Assembly: GCA_028456385.1 (NCBI GenBank)
Contig: JALNQF010000665.1
Span: forward strand, 1 to 17,539
Direction: 5' to 3'
Source: Ophiosphaerella korrae
Lineage: Eukaryota; Ascomycota; Dothideomycetes; Pleosporales; Phaeosphaeriaceae
Length of the DNA: 17,539 nt
Below, piece by piece: positions 1 through 9,599 of this stretch (positions within the stretch are counted from its first letter, which is position 1; each line of letters begins with the position of its first letter). The notes beneath the pieces were generated by a model, which was given only the letters and a program-made list of their open reading frames with translations, had not been told where the DNA came from and searched no databases. Position numbers and translations under genes: made by a program.

Positions 1-65
1 ACTTTTTAGAGTGCGCTTTAGTTAAGGCTAAGTATAGTGCTTAGCTTAATTTAAGAGTTATTAGA

Positions 66-206
66 GGGCTACTAGAGGGTAGGAGATTTACGCCCTTTTT
101 AAAGATGCTTGTAGTGCTGCTAGAGAGTAGGAGAATAGTACTTTTCGCTAACGCGCTTAGGGCTACTAGAGGGTAAGAGATTAGTACTTTTCGCTAATAC
201 TCTTTA
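66..206. repeat. Three tandem copies of a ~47-bp unit
   Basis: Units begin near 66, 114 and 160 with gggctactagagggta or a close variant. The second and third share gtacttttcgctaa. The homologous place in the inverted right copy (about 16539-16580) has one unit only, so the array expanded in the left copy or collapsed in the right. Confidence 0.75.
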
Positions 207-209
207 TAG

Positions 210-269
210 TGCTTAGCTTAATACTTAGCTTAATACTTAAGTTAATACTCGAGTTAATGCTTAAGTTAA
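210..269. repeat. Five 12-bp minisatellite units (RIP-mutated)
   Basis: Five uninterrupted 12-bp units of the form tRctYRaRttaa/tgcttagcttaa follow one another. They are the RIP-mutated counterpart of the GAGCATCAAGCT-type units at 16441-16535 read on the opposite strand. TG and CA in the right copy have mostly become TA here. Confidence 0.8.
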
Positions 270-733
270 TGTAGGTAGATACTAGTTTGCTTAACTTAGT
301 TAAGGTAGTAAGACTCTTAATTGTTAGATTTAAAGGAGGTTATAGTAATTTAATAAAAAGGCTTTTTTGTAATAGCTATGTAAGGGCCTTATTAGAGAGG
401 GATACTAAGGCTTTTAAAAAAGCCCTTTTTTTAAGTTAGTTACTTATAACTTAAAAGTAATAAGTATAAACTAAGTAGATTAATTATTCTCTCTATCTCT
501 AGCCCTGCGCTCTATTTATGTATCTGCGATGCGGTAGTCTCGGCTAGGTCTCTTGAGACGGCGGCGAGCTAGATCCTTAATACTTTTTTGTTAAGGTGCT
601 AGTTTCTTTGTTGTATTAGTTATGCTAACGTAGTCTATCTCCTTGTATATAAGATTCTTTGTTTGATTCCTTTGTTCGTAAAGGTTAAGGCTGCGATCCT
701 TTTAGCTATGGTGGGGTTAGCGGCTTAGCGATT

Positions 734-872
734 GTTACGCCCGTGCGCCAAGCCAATTAGATTGCAGCACTAGCTTAAGCGAGCTAATTAACAGATTCTA
801 GGTACACCTAGAATCTGTTGCGCCTCTCTATATACATGCTATCGAGTATCTAATTGTGTAACTTATCTAACA
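734..872. other. Short non-RIP island between two RIP-mutated repeats
   Basis: Unlike the sequence further right, this stretch contains ordinary CA and TG dinucleotides (cgtgcgccaagccaatt, attgcagcac, tacatgct). It separates the end of the left inverted-repeat arm from the 62-bp terminal repeat at 873. It includes one perfect hairpin. No coding potential was seen. Confidence 0.5.
790..819. repeat. Perfect 14-bp inverted repeat (hairpin)
   Basis: Arms aacagattctaggt (790-803) and acctagaatctgtt (806-819) are exact reverse complements with a 2-nt spacer. The outer bases read AACA...TGTT, the kind of end sequence seen on LTRs. It could therefore be a junction or scar of an insertion rather than a transcription terminator. 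Confidence 0.8.
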
Positions 873-934
873 ACTATATATACTACTTCTTTTACGTAAG
901 CTTAAAGTCTAGGTAAAGCTAAGACTATAATATA
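873..934 (-). repeat. 62-bp terminal repeat, low-coordinate copy (probable 3' LTR fragment)
   Basis: It aligns without gaps to 8369-8430: 56 of 62 bases are identical. All six differences are transitions in which this copy has T or A where the other has C or G. It sits outside the low-coordinate side of the minus-strand Ty3/Gypsy relic. Similarity does not clearly extend beyond the 62 bp, so a full LTR cannot be drawn. Confidence 0.6.
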
Positions 935-1444
935 CCTTTTTACTTACTCCTTTAGTATCTTTACTAGGTCTAGGATAGTTTTATTATTTAATATATTATT
1001 GTTATACTTATTACTATTTAGAGATATACTTTAGTATATACGCTAATACTTAAGTTAGTTTAGAGCCTATACGCTAATATACTAATACTTAGCGCTATAA
1101 CCTATTTTACTATATAGGTTTACTTAGTATACTTATTTTCTTATACTTATTTAGTCCTAGCCTTTATCCTATATATTTTATTCTTTATACTTCTCTTATA
1201 CTTTCCTTATACCTTTCTTATATTAGTACTATACCTATTATACTACTTTAATTATAGCTTATCTAAATCCTCTAACTATTTTAGGTCTCTAGTCTAGTAG
1301 TAGTAGTAGGGGTAATCTTCTATAGTACCCTAAGAATCTTACCCTAGGCTATTATAGAGAACGACCTACTCTAGTAAGTATTTACTTTTTTCTTAGATAA
1401 TTAGCTAACTAGTTACTAGCTTCTTCTTACTTACTCTACTCTTT
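935..1444. other. AT-rich RIP-mutated stretch without recognised gene
   Basis: This stretch has strong CA/TG depletion and many CTA/TAG trinucleotides. I saw no protein motif in any frame. It lies between the 62-bp repeat and the unidentified plus-strand ORF-like region. Confidence 0.5.
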
Positions 1445-2740
1445 ACTACGCTAGGCGTTATATTCTTAAAAGTAACTCTAGTAATAAGAATCTAGCCTCC
1501 TCCTCTACTTCTAAGGAGATATACTATAAGTATATTAGTTAGCTTATAATATTTAGTAAAGCTAAATATAAGCCTAGTTATAAGAATAGCTATACTACTT
1601 ATAGTAAAGTAAAAGTATACTATAAGTATAACTTATATCTTTTTACTACTAGTCCTAAGGTGCGCGTAGTACTTTATACTTACGTCTACTTCTATACTAA
1701 GTAGTATTAGGTAGGTAATATATATATTAAGGTAAAAGGTACTTATAGTACTAATTATTCTAAGCTTACTTAAAGTACTTATTACTATTTTATACTCTAT
1801 TTCTATAAACTATAATATAACTATAAGTTTACTCTTTAGACTACTTCTAATAATAACTACTCTAGAAATATTATACGTTTAGCTTATAAGTAGTATAAGT
1901 TAGATATAAATTAATGTAGTAAAGTAACTAATTAAATATAGCCTTTCTAAAATCTTCTAATAAATACCCTTAGCTAGGAGTACTATAGCGCTACTCTAGA
2001 TATCTAGTATCTAGCTATAGCTACTACTTAAGCTTTTTAAGAATCTAAGTATTAACGTATAAAGAACTAATAATAGACTAACTAGCGTTTTAATACTATT
2101 AATTATTATTTTAACTATTTTAAGAGTAATATAGAAGTAAGTTATTATAGTATTTCTTTACTAGCTAAGTACTAATTCTAGTATATAGCGTAATATTAAC
2201 GTAATCTTAGATTATCTTCTTACTACTACCTCTTAAATTAAGTACCCTAACTATTGTAGTTTTATTACCTCCTCTTAACTATCCTATTCTATTCTTACTA
2301 CACTTTCCTACTTACGTCTTAACGTAAGGCGTAGTATCTTCTCTAAGGCGTTAGGCTAGTATCTTTATAGTAAGAGAGGTAATTTTACTAGTTTTAAAGA
2401 TATTAATAGGTTTACTACTCTATAGTTTTAGTTAAGTACTTACTTTCTAAGTACTCTCTTAGTGTAGCTCTACTACTACTATACTCTAGCTACTTACTTA
2501 ACTTATTACGCTTCTTTACTCTTCCCTTCTTGTTATTCTAGTAAGGGCGCTAAGTCCTTAGATTAGTAGTACTATTATCTTAAGCGTTAGCTTAAAGAGG
2601 CTTACTATAACTAATTACTTTACTAGCTTAAGGTAGAGAGGGCCCCCTCTATATCTAAGGCGTAAGAAAAATCTAATAAAGAAGATAATTTTATTAATAA
2701 AAGTAAAGATAAGAAATAAAATCTTTATAAGTAATTTAGT
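1445..2740 (+). pseudogene. Unidentified RIP-mutated ORF-like region
   Basis: One plus-strand frame from about 1454 to 2340 can be followed for roughly 300 codons. It is interrupted only by TAG and TAA, with codons strongly biased to end in T. A shifted frame continues from about 2390 to 2700 with readable stretches such as GNFTSFKDINRF and VERAPSISKA. This pattern is what a RIP-mutated gene looks like, but in TA-rich DNA it could also arise by chance. It lies downstream of the chromovirus chromodomain on the opposite strand, so it could belong to a different nested element. I do not recognise a domain. The inferred frame is rich in Tyr, many of which could have been His or Cys before RIP. 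Confidence 0.3.
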
Positions 2741-3050
2741 AGTAGTTTTATACTAAGCTAGCGCTTTATACGTTATAATAAAGTTCTTAAGCTCTATCTA
2801 AAGAGGTACTTAAAAGTGTTTATTTTATTTTATTTTTTCTTTTCTCTACTATAATAGTACTATTATACTTATAAAGTAGCCTAGTTTTAACTTCTTCTAC
2901 TAAAGAAGCTATATACTCTATATACTTATTTTAGGCCTTAATTAATAATATTACCTTTCTTTTACTTATTCTATACTAAACTAGGAGGCTATTTTAATAC
3001 TATATATTCTCCTACCTACTTTTAAAGTACTTTAGGGCCTCTATATCTTA

Positions 3051-3167
3051 TATATTTTCTAAGAGTTACTAAGTTAGCTTTAACTAGCCTTTTTATTTTA
3101 CTAGTACTTATTACTTTCTTTTTCTTTATACGTTCTTAACGCGTAGTATCTCCTCTACCTCTTATTC
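3051..3167 (-). pseudogene. Chromodomain remnant of the chromovirus polyprotein
   Basis: The minus-strand frame reads E*EVEEILRVKNV*RKRK, then **VLVK*KG and LLENI. This matches the chromodomain pattern of an EVEEIL start, a VKW-KG core and a WEP-LENI end. The aromatic-cage Trp codons are now TAG. In intact chromoviruses this C-terminal domain is thought to guide integration to methylated-histone heterochromatin. Its position at the low-coordinate end, after the integrase core, fits the family. Confidence 0.8.
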
Positions 3168-3749
3168 TCTAAAGCTTAAGTTATTTTCTTTAAGTCTAAA
3201 AACTATAGTAGGCTAGTTATTTTATAATTTCTAGCTAAGTAGAAAGTTAGTAGCTACTTATTCTATTAAGTCTACGTAAATAGTTTTATATAGGTTTCTT
3301 AGTAAGTTTAGTATTACTATAAGTAGAGATAAGACTATAGTTATAGTATACTTTATCTATAGCTAGTCTAGCTTTTTACTTAGGTAGTTTGTTTTAATAT
3401 TTTATAAAGAAAACTAACTCTAGTTACTTATCTAAAAATACTCTACTAGTCTTTATAACTAGTTTATTACTTCTTATTAGTATTATTATATAAATATAAT
3501 TACTACTTAGGCTAGTTCTATACTAGTTTATAAGTATTCTTTAAATTATACTACTTACTTTTAGAGTGTTTTTATAGAAAGAAAAGTATCTTACTTTTTT
3601 TATAGTAGTACTATTATAAAACTATAAAGGAGTAGGTTTACGCTAACTCTTATTATACTTAAATCCCTATTATTTAGTACTAATTAGTAAGTAAGAAGGT
3701 ATTTAGGCTAGTCTATTTATTTAAAGTATACTATTACGCGTAGTACTAC

Positions 3750-4085
3750 TTATACTTTCTAATTTACCTATTCTATACCTCTATTAGTCTAGAGATAGTA
3801 TAAAGTAGAAAGTAGCTATTATATTCCTACTAGCTAGTAGAGTATAGTCTAAAATTTTCCTAGCTAGTCTAACTTTTAGTTAGTAATAATAGCTAATAAG
3901 AACCTATAGAAATACTACTATATATCTTAGAACTATTCTATATATACTTTAGCTACTATTAAGTTTATAGCTTCTAGCTATATATACTTAGATAGTCTAT
4001 TAGTAAGTACTAGTAAGTATTTTAGTATATTCTTATCTTTTATAGGTAGGTCTACTATAAAGTCTATTAAAATCTATAACTAGAA
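3750..4085 (-). pseudogene. Integrase catalytic core remnant
   Basis: The minus strand reads YLLVLTNRLSKYI near 3990-4035, equivalent to the LLVxxDRLSK block of Ty3/Gypsy integrases. The first catalytic Asp has become Asn (GAT/GAC to AAT). Further on it reads LSTLYYL*TNRGIE*VN near 3757-3813, equivalent to the LSTAYHPQTDGxTERVNQ block around the catalytic Glu. The rve-type core would catalyse strand transfer of the cDNA. Premature stops and lost catalytic residues make it non-functional. Confidence 0.85.
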
Positions 4086-4699
4086 ATAATTTAGTACTAG
4101 GAGTAGTTATAAGAGTCTTTATTATTTCTATTATAATATATATACTCTAAAATAGTAATAATTACGTATAAAGTATATAACGTCTTTAGCTATCTTATCT
4201 TAGTAATAATTACACTAAATTATTTTAAACGTAGCGTTATAGCTAGAGTATCTAGCTAGGTTTAACTTATATACTCGCTAGATTACTATTATTATTAGTA
4301 GTTTCTATAATAGTAGCTAAGTAATACCTTACTATAAGAGTACTCTATGTACTATAATACTATAATCTCTAATTTATTATATTATATTAGCCTCTATTAA
4401 GAAAGATCTATTACTATTATATACTACCTCTAAGCGTACTTTATATATAGAGTATTATATTATAGCTATATTCTAGAGTTCTTATATATAAAGATCTATA
4501 AAGATATAGGCTTCTTTTAGGCTTCTACTCTTAGTACTCTAATCTACTATTTTAACTATATAGATTAAGACTAGACGTATTAATAGTACTATTTATATTT
4601 CTATTTCTACTTAATCTTATTTATAATAGCTTAGCGCGTCTAGCCTAGATACTAGTTTACTTAGCCTATACTATAAGTAAAATTAGAAGTATAATAGTT
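4086..4699 (-). other. Integrase N-terminal / linker region, not resolved
   Basis: This span sits between RNase H and the integrase core, where the HHCC zinc-binding domain should be. I could not read a convincing HHCC pattern, as expected when His and Cys codons are preferred RIP targets. Confidence 0.35.
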
Positions 4700-4995
4700 T
4701 CTTAGCCTATTTATATTACTATTCTAAGAGTTCTTTAGCTATAATAAAATACTCTAAGTTTTTATAGTCTATTAAGATAGTAAATAGGTAATATACGCTC
4801 TATAGTTCTACTCTCTATACTTCTAAGTAGCTAAGTACTACTTTTATTTCCTTATTATAAATAGTATAGTTTTATTATTCTACTATTAATACTATAGAGT
4901 AGTAAGTAATAGAGTATAATACTCTTTTAATTTATTATAATAGGTATCTCTCTAGAGCCCTACTTAAATAATCTACTTCTATTATAGTAGAGTAT
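4700..4995 (-). pseudogene. RNase H domain remnant
   Basis: The minus strand reads IIEVDYLSRALE near 4985, where TDASxxALG is expected. It continues with NYTIYNKEIKVVL (expected NYEIYDKE), then YLFTILIDYKNLEYF at about 4745-4800 (expected FTxxTDHKNLEYF). These are the ordered catalytic blocks of the Ty3/Gypsy RNase H. The Asp of YDKE is now Asn, and His of DHKNL is now Tyr; both are single RIP-type changes. The frame carries several TAA/TAG codons. Confidence 0.85.
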
Positions 4996-5029
4996 TATAA
5001 AGAAAGGAATAGTAAAAAGGGGGTAGGTA

Positions 5030-5260
5030 GTTACTAAGGAAACACGAGTACTAAGGGCTTATAAAGAGGCGAACTATTAAGGAGGAGAGAAAAAAGAGGG
5101 TAGCTAATAGGCTCTTAGGTTGCAGGATATAACCTATAAGAGGGCAAATAATGTTTAGAGTTAGTTTAGCTAATAAAGTTTAAGATTCCTAAGACTAATA
5201 AGCCCTTAGGCTCTAAATCTATATTAGGCATACAACCCTATAACACTATAACTATATCTT
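5030..5260. other. Low-RIP segment within the RT-RNase H connection
   Basis: The distance from the RT YLDN motif (about 5850) to the RNase H start (about 4985) is close to 870 bp, against roughly 400 bp in typical Ty3/Gypsy elements. Within the excess lies about 230 bp with normal CA/TG content (gaaacacgagtac, ttgcaggatataacc, agggcaaataatg, aggcatacaaccc), unlike everything around it. It may be a late insertion or a patch that escaped RIP. No gene was seen in it. Confidence 0.45.
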
Positions 5261-5534
5261 TTAATAGGTCTTATTATATAAAGATTAAGCTTAAAATAAA
5301 TACTAACTTTAATACTAAAAAGGCTTTATCTTACGTTTTCTACTACTAGAATAGTATATTCTTATTTATAAGATAGTATAGTAGTACTACTACTTTTAAA
5401 AAGTTAGAGATAAATTCTATTATAAGTTAGAGCTCTACTCTATACAATTTAGGTAAGCCTATAGTAGTAAGCGAGCTATATAAGCTATTCGAGCTACTCT
5501 ACTATATATAAGTAGCTTAGCTTAGATAGCTCTT

Positions 5535-6250
5535 TAATTAATAATTATCTCCTACTTATTCCTAAGCTTATATCTCGCAATAAATTCTCTATAAAAGTTA
5601 GTAAATCTAAAGAATATGTAGATACTATATAGTAAGAAAGGAGGTTCTTATTCTTAGATAGCTCTTATCTTTTTAGAGTCTAAGTAGATTGCTATTTTTA
5701 CTTCTATAATATATCTTAGGTATTTAACTTTTTTTATTATAAATACGCTTTTACTAAGGTTAAAGTAGAGTTTAGCTTTACTTAAGAGCTATAGTACTTA
5801 CTTAACTTTATTAAAATAGTCTTTTTATAACCCTAATAAGTAAATTAGTATATTATCTAGGTATACTATTATAAAAACCCTTAGTGTCTCTTTAAGTACG
5901 CTATTAATATATTATTAAAATATTATAAGTATACTTATAAGCTTAAAAGAGTAGACTAGCTATTTAAATAGTCTAAACTATATATAGAAGGCTATAAAGT
6001 ACTTATTACTTTTTATAATCTAGATTTTATAGAATACTACTTGTATATTAACTTTAGTAAACTATTTAGCTAAGCTTAGTATATATAGTGTTTCTTTAAT
6101 TAGTAGTAAAAAGTATTAGTCTAGCGTAGTAATTTTATTAAAGCCCCTATAGTCTATATATAGCCTCTATTTACTTTTTAGTTTTTTAACTAGTAAGACT
6201 AGGGCGCCTATAGATAAAGCGCTAGTACGTATCTAACTTTTGTCTATAAG
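5535..6250 (-). pseudogene. Reverse transcriptase domain remnant (chromovirus)
   Basis: Minus-strand motifs occur in the right order. IRTSALSIGALVLLVKK near 6240 is the fingers block with VKK. LYIDYRGFNKIT follows (VDYRxLNxIT). VYLDNILIY near 5840-5865 is the YLDD catalytic box with its second Asp changed to Asn. KAKLYFNLSKSVF and VKYLRYII follow, then RFTNFYREFIARY near 5545 (the FANFYRRFI thumb). Spacing from fingers to thumb is normal. Stops are TAG/TAA in place of Gln and Trp. The enzyme would have copied element RNA into cDNA in virus-like particles; this copy is dead. Confidence 0.9.
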
Positions 6251-6639
6251 TTAAGTTAGCTAGCGCCTAAGCTCTAGTAATTCTTCTCTAGATATATTAT
6301 AAAGGATGCCCTATAGTAGCTTTGCTAGTCTTCTATTACTTTTTAGTTCTAGGTAAATATAGTAGTCTATACGTCTCTAGTATAAAAGTAATTTATAAGT
6401 ACTTTCTTTATTAAAAAGCTATTTAAAATTACCTAACTCTTTAGGTAGCTTTATTTCTCTATTTTCTATACGTCTTCTTTTTAAGTTTAGTATAGTCGTA
6501 ATTTCTCTAATATTTATTATATAGTAGGAGTATTTTATATTATTATTTTTTTACTTAGATAGTTTTAGTTTATTTATATATAGGCTATAAATTACTTCTA
6601 TTTTACCTAGTAGTTATTACTACTAGTACTCTTTTATAA

Positions 6640-7000
6640 CTATATTGCCTACTTTATAGATTATTATTATTCTCTAGTCTATATCTAGTATAGCTCCTTT
6701 ATATTGCAACTAGGGTTTTCTTAAGATTAGGTCTTAGTTTAGTTTTAGTATTATATATATAAGTAATTAAGACTACTACCTATCTAGGTTATAGTGTAAG
6801 ATTACTACTTTAGTAATTACTATATCTTTTAGTAAGCTTACTACTTATTATAGAGCTCTTAGTAGAACGTTAATAAACTTAGTCTCTACTTACTTAGTAA
6901 CTTCTTTACTTACTATACTAAAATACTTATACTTTATATTAACTAGTACTTATATAAACGTACTATAGTTTAAAAATATTTATATTTTAAATAGAAGTTT
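6640..7000 (-). pseudogene. Aspartic protease remnant
   Basis: The minus strand between the zinc knuckle and RT contains VVILHYNLDR and, near 6700, DLILRKPQLQYKGAILDID. The latter resembles the conserved I-I-L-G-x-P-W block near the end of retropepsin-like domains, with Gly of LG changed to Arg. The catalytic D-S/T-G triad was not clearly found, so the call rests mainly on position and this C-terminal block. Confidence 0.5.
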
Positions 7001-7209
7001 ATTTATTACTTACTAGAGGAGTACTATATCTTCTAGAATATTTAAATCCTACTAATCTAGATAATTAACTATTGCTAAGTGTATTTACTCTACCTCCTAG
7101 CTAGGATTTTAGTTAAAGGAGGTTAGTTTTCTAAAGAAACCTTAGTAATTTCCTTATTAGGTTAGTATAGTAGAGTTATAGCTAATATATATAAGGATAC
7201 TATATTTAT

Positions 7210-7251
7210 ATATTTGCGCGCTATATAACCTATCTTACTATAGCGTATATA
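7210..7251 (-). pseudogene. Gag zinc knuckle with all four ligands changed to Tyr
   Basis: The minus-strand codons read YIRYSKIGYIARKY, with the exact spacing of a CX2CX4HX4C nucleocapsid knuckle. All four metal ligands are now Tyr (TAT). Cys (TGT) and His (CAT) codons become TAT by one RIP-type change each. This marks the nucleic-acid-binding end of Gag and fixes the element's 5' to 3' direction as high to low coordinate. Confidence 0.8.
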
Positions 7252-8368
7252 GTAGCTTACTATACAGCACTACTAGAATAGGAGGTCTAGAATCTAATTA
7301 GTACGCCTTTTTAGGTTCTAGTTTCTTTTCCTAAAGTCTTTGTCTTTCTATAACGTATTTATTATACTAATATCTATTATTAGAGTATCTTTATTGTTAT
7401 TGCGCTTTAAGGCTATTAGAGGTACGATTCTATAGTTATAGTAGTAAGTTTCTAAGTCTATAGCTATTAACTAATACGTTGCTATAGCTTTGTTAAATAA
7501 AGTATAAGAGATACCCTAATTTATAGTAACTACGTTTATATTCTAGTTTAATACTTTATAGAGTTTAGTAATATAATATTTATTATTCTAGTAGTATCTA
7601 CTACTTTTATATATTAGTATTTTAAATTATATAAAGAACTTTATAAACTATTCTTTAGCTCTTTACTAGATATAGTCTAGCTCTACTAAGGCGTATTCTT
7701 AGCTATAATTATCTTTGTATATAAATATTAGGTACTCTATAAAGAGTTAGGGATCCTAATCTATATTATACCTACTAGCCTTATAGTATACAGTAACCTC
7801 CTTCTATATGTGTAGGCTTAGGTTAGCTTAGATATACGCGAATTACTCTCTTAGCCTCCTAATAAAGTCTACGTTAGTTATAAGCTTATAAGTAAACGTA
7901 ACTTTCTAGGCTTAAAAGTACGCTTTATTACCTAAAAAAGGTTCGCTTATTAGGAGTAGCTTACGTTTAGAATAGATTTATGTTAGGATTAGAGCTAGGG
8001 TTATCTTATCTTAAGGTAGTATATTAACTAGTAGTATATTAACTATTAGTATATTAACTAGTAGTAAGATAGCTATATCTAGAGGTGCTAGGTGTCTATA
8101 TAGGTCTATCTAGTATATTAGGAGAGTACGTAGCTTTTCCTAAAGTTTTTATATTGTTACTATTTCTACTTATTAGATACTTTATTATTAGTATAGTTTA
8201 AGATAGATATTCTCTAATATTAAGGGATCTATAGAGTTATTATATACTTAGTCTACTATATATTTGTAAAGATACTTAATTATTATAAACTAGCCCTAAG
8301 ATATATATATTATTAGGTATACAAGTTATATTAAGTATTTTAAGAAAGAAGAAGAATATTCTCTACCT
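7252..8368 (-). other. Presumed gag and 5' leader of the chromovirus
   Basis: This stretch is upstream of the zinc knuckle on the minus strand, where gag and the leader are expected. Gag sequences are poorly conserved and RIP has saturated the region, so I cannot support domain assignments. A small 15-bp tandem repeat lies at 8018-8062. Confidence 0.4.
8018..8062. repeat. Three tandem 15-bp units
   Basis: agtatattaactagt, agtatattaactatt and agtatattaactagt lie end to end. They probably arose by slippage in the TA-rich relic. Confidence 0.8.
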
Positions 8369-8430
8369 ACTATATATACTACTTCCTTTACGTAAGCTTA
8401 AGGTCTAGGCGAAGCCGAGACTATAATATA
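8369..8430 (-). repeat. 62-bp terminal repeat, high-coordinate copy (probable 5' LTR fragment)
   Basis: This is the partner of 873-934 and the better-preserved copy, keeping gaagccgagac where the other has aaagctaagac. On the minus strand it begins near TATTATAGTCTCGGC, which could be a RIP-altered TG-starting LTR end. It overlaps the start of a perfect hairpin at 8427-8455. Confidence 0.6.
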
Positions 8431-8455
8431 TACTAGCTAATAGAGCTAGTATATA
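8427..8455. repeat. Perfect 12-bp inverted repeat at the element edge
   Basis: tatatactagct (8427-8438) and agctagtatata (8444-8455) are exact reverse complements around a 5-nt loop. It lies directly at the outer end of the 62-bp repeat. Confidence 0.8.
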
Positions 8456-9599
8456 CTAGTTACTTAGCTTAGTAAAGTTTATTAATAGCGCTAAGGATAC
8501 TTTAATAGCTCTCTACCTTAGACCTTTTATAAATACTCGCTTTCTTAAAGTTATATAAAACTTTATCTATATTAATAATATATTTACTAATAAACTTTTA
8601 AATCTTAGGTTCTAGAAAGTTTAAGTTATAGTTTATTTTTAAGCCTTTTACTACAATAATATCTATATATAATATATAGCTAGTTAGAATTAGTTTTTAT
8701 AAGATTTTTGTTACTACTTATATAAACTTAGTAATAGAGTTAATAGTACTTATAAGTAGAGTATATTTAGGCTAGTAAATAGAGTTAGCCCCCTATTATT
8801 TTTAAACCTAAATAACTCTATAAATACTAGTCTAAATTTAGTAGTTTATAGCTAAAAAGATAGCTAAAAGTTTTTCCTATAACTTTTATATATAATGTTT
8901 TCTTATAACTCTTTTAGTTTTAAAAATATTTACTAAAAATAGTTTAAGTAAAAGTTAAGTAGCTTTTTAGTAATTTTATAATAAAGCTTTAAGTTATTAA
9001 CTACTTAAAGTTTTAAAAAGAGGAGTAAAGTAAATTAGAAGTTAATAACTAAGGAATAAATAGTCATTATATAATAAACAATAAATAATAGAATAATTTA
9101 TAATAGGTAATATTAAAGTATTATTTCTCTTAGTTAGAGCTTAGATTACTAATACTATCTTAACTATACGTATTACTACTAACTATATACTTATATTTCT
9201 TCTACTAGCTTTATAGCTTTATCTATACTAAGCTTTATATAGTAGTAAAGATACTTTATAGCTTTATAACTACTAAGCTTTATAAAGCTATAAAGTTATT
9301 ACGTATCTTTATTATAATTAACTTTTTAATTAAGCTTATTATCTTATAAATTATATATATTATTATCTTTTATTATAAAGCTAATTAGTTCTATCTAGTT
9401 TTTTGTTATTACTACTATAATAGATTTTTTAGCTTTTTATAGCTAATAACTCTAGAACTATAAGAGCTATAAAAAAACTTTATATTAAATAAAGTTTTAG
9501 TATCCTTAGTAGTTTAATTTAAGCTACCTCTTATCTTATATAGCTTAGAATTAATATAGTTATAGCTATTACAAGATAAAATTATAGAGTAACCTAACT
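8456..9599. other. AT-rich RIP-mutated stretch without recognised gene
   Basis: There are no readable motifs in six frames. It lies between the two retroelement relics and may contain the downstream pol part of the second one, but RNase H and integrase blocks were not found. A 16-bp perfect inverted repeat occurs at 9253-9296. Confidence 0.45.
9253..9296. repeat. 16-bp inverted repeat
   Basis: actttatagctttata (9253-9268) and tataaagctataaagt (9281-9296) are exact reverse complements with a 12-nt spacer. Weaker pairing continues outward to aaagatac / gtatcttt. Confidence 0.75.

Larger units (their letters stand above)
1..733 (+). repeat. Left arm of a window-scale inverted repeat, RIP-mutated
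   Basis: Read on the plus strand this segment aligns with the reverse complement of 16016-16640. Clear anchors are the block starting agactcttaattgttagat (near 311) and the block from about 487 to 733, which includes ctctagccctgcgctctat. Differences are mostly C to T and G to A in this copy, for example gagctag here for gggctgg on the right, so the left copy has been hit by RIP. The arms also differ by indels. The left arm lacks about 45 bp near 300 and carries roughly 90 extra bp between 332 and 430. It has a 47-bp unit three times where the right has one. Homology stops at gcgatt (728-733), inside what is the transposase-tail frame in the right copy. The repeat probably continues left of the window. 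Confidence 0.85.
873..8430 (-). mobile_element. Decayed Ty3/Gypsy chromovirus, RIP-saturated
   Basis: Reading the minus strand from high to low coordinates gives the canonical Ty3/Gypsy order: Gag zinc knuckle (7210-7251), aspartic protease (about 7000-6640), reverse transcriptase (about 6250-5535), RNase H (about 4995-4700), integrase core (about 4085-3750) and chromodomain (3167-3051). A 62-bp repeat lies beyond each end. Integrase after RNase H plus a C-terminal chromodomain identify the chromovirus branch. The frames are full of TAG/TAA at Gln and Trp positions. His and Cys are often replaced by Tyr, so no product can be made. About 2.1 kb between the chromodomain and the low-coordinate repeat is not explained by the element's usual structure and may be a nested insertion. 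The outer limits are therefore inferred. Confidence 0.75.
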
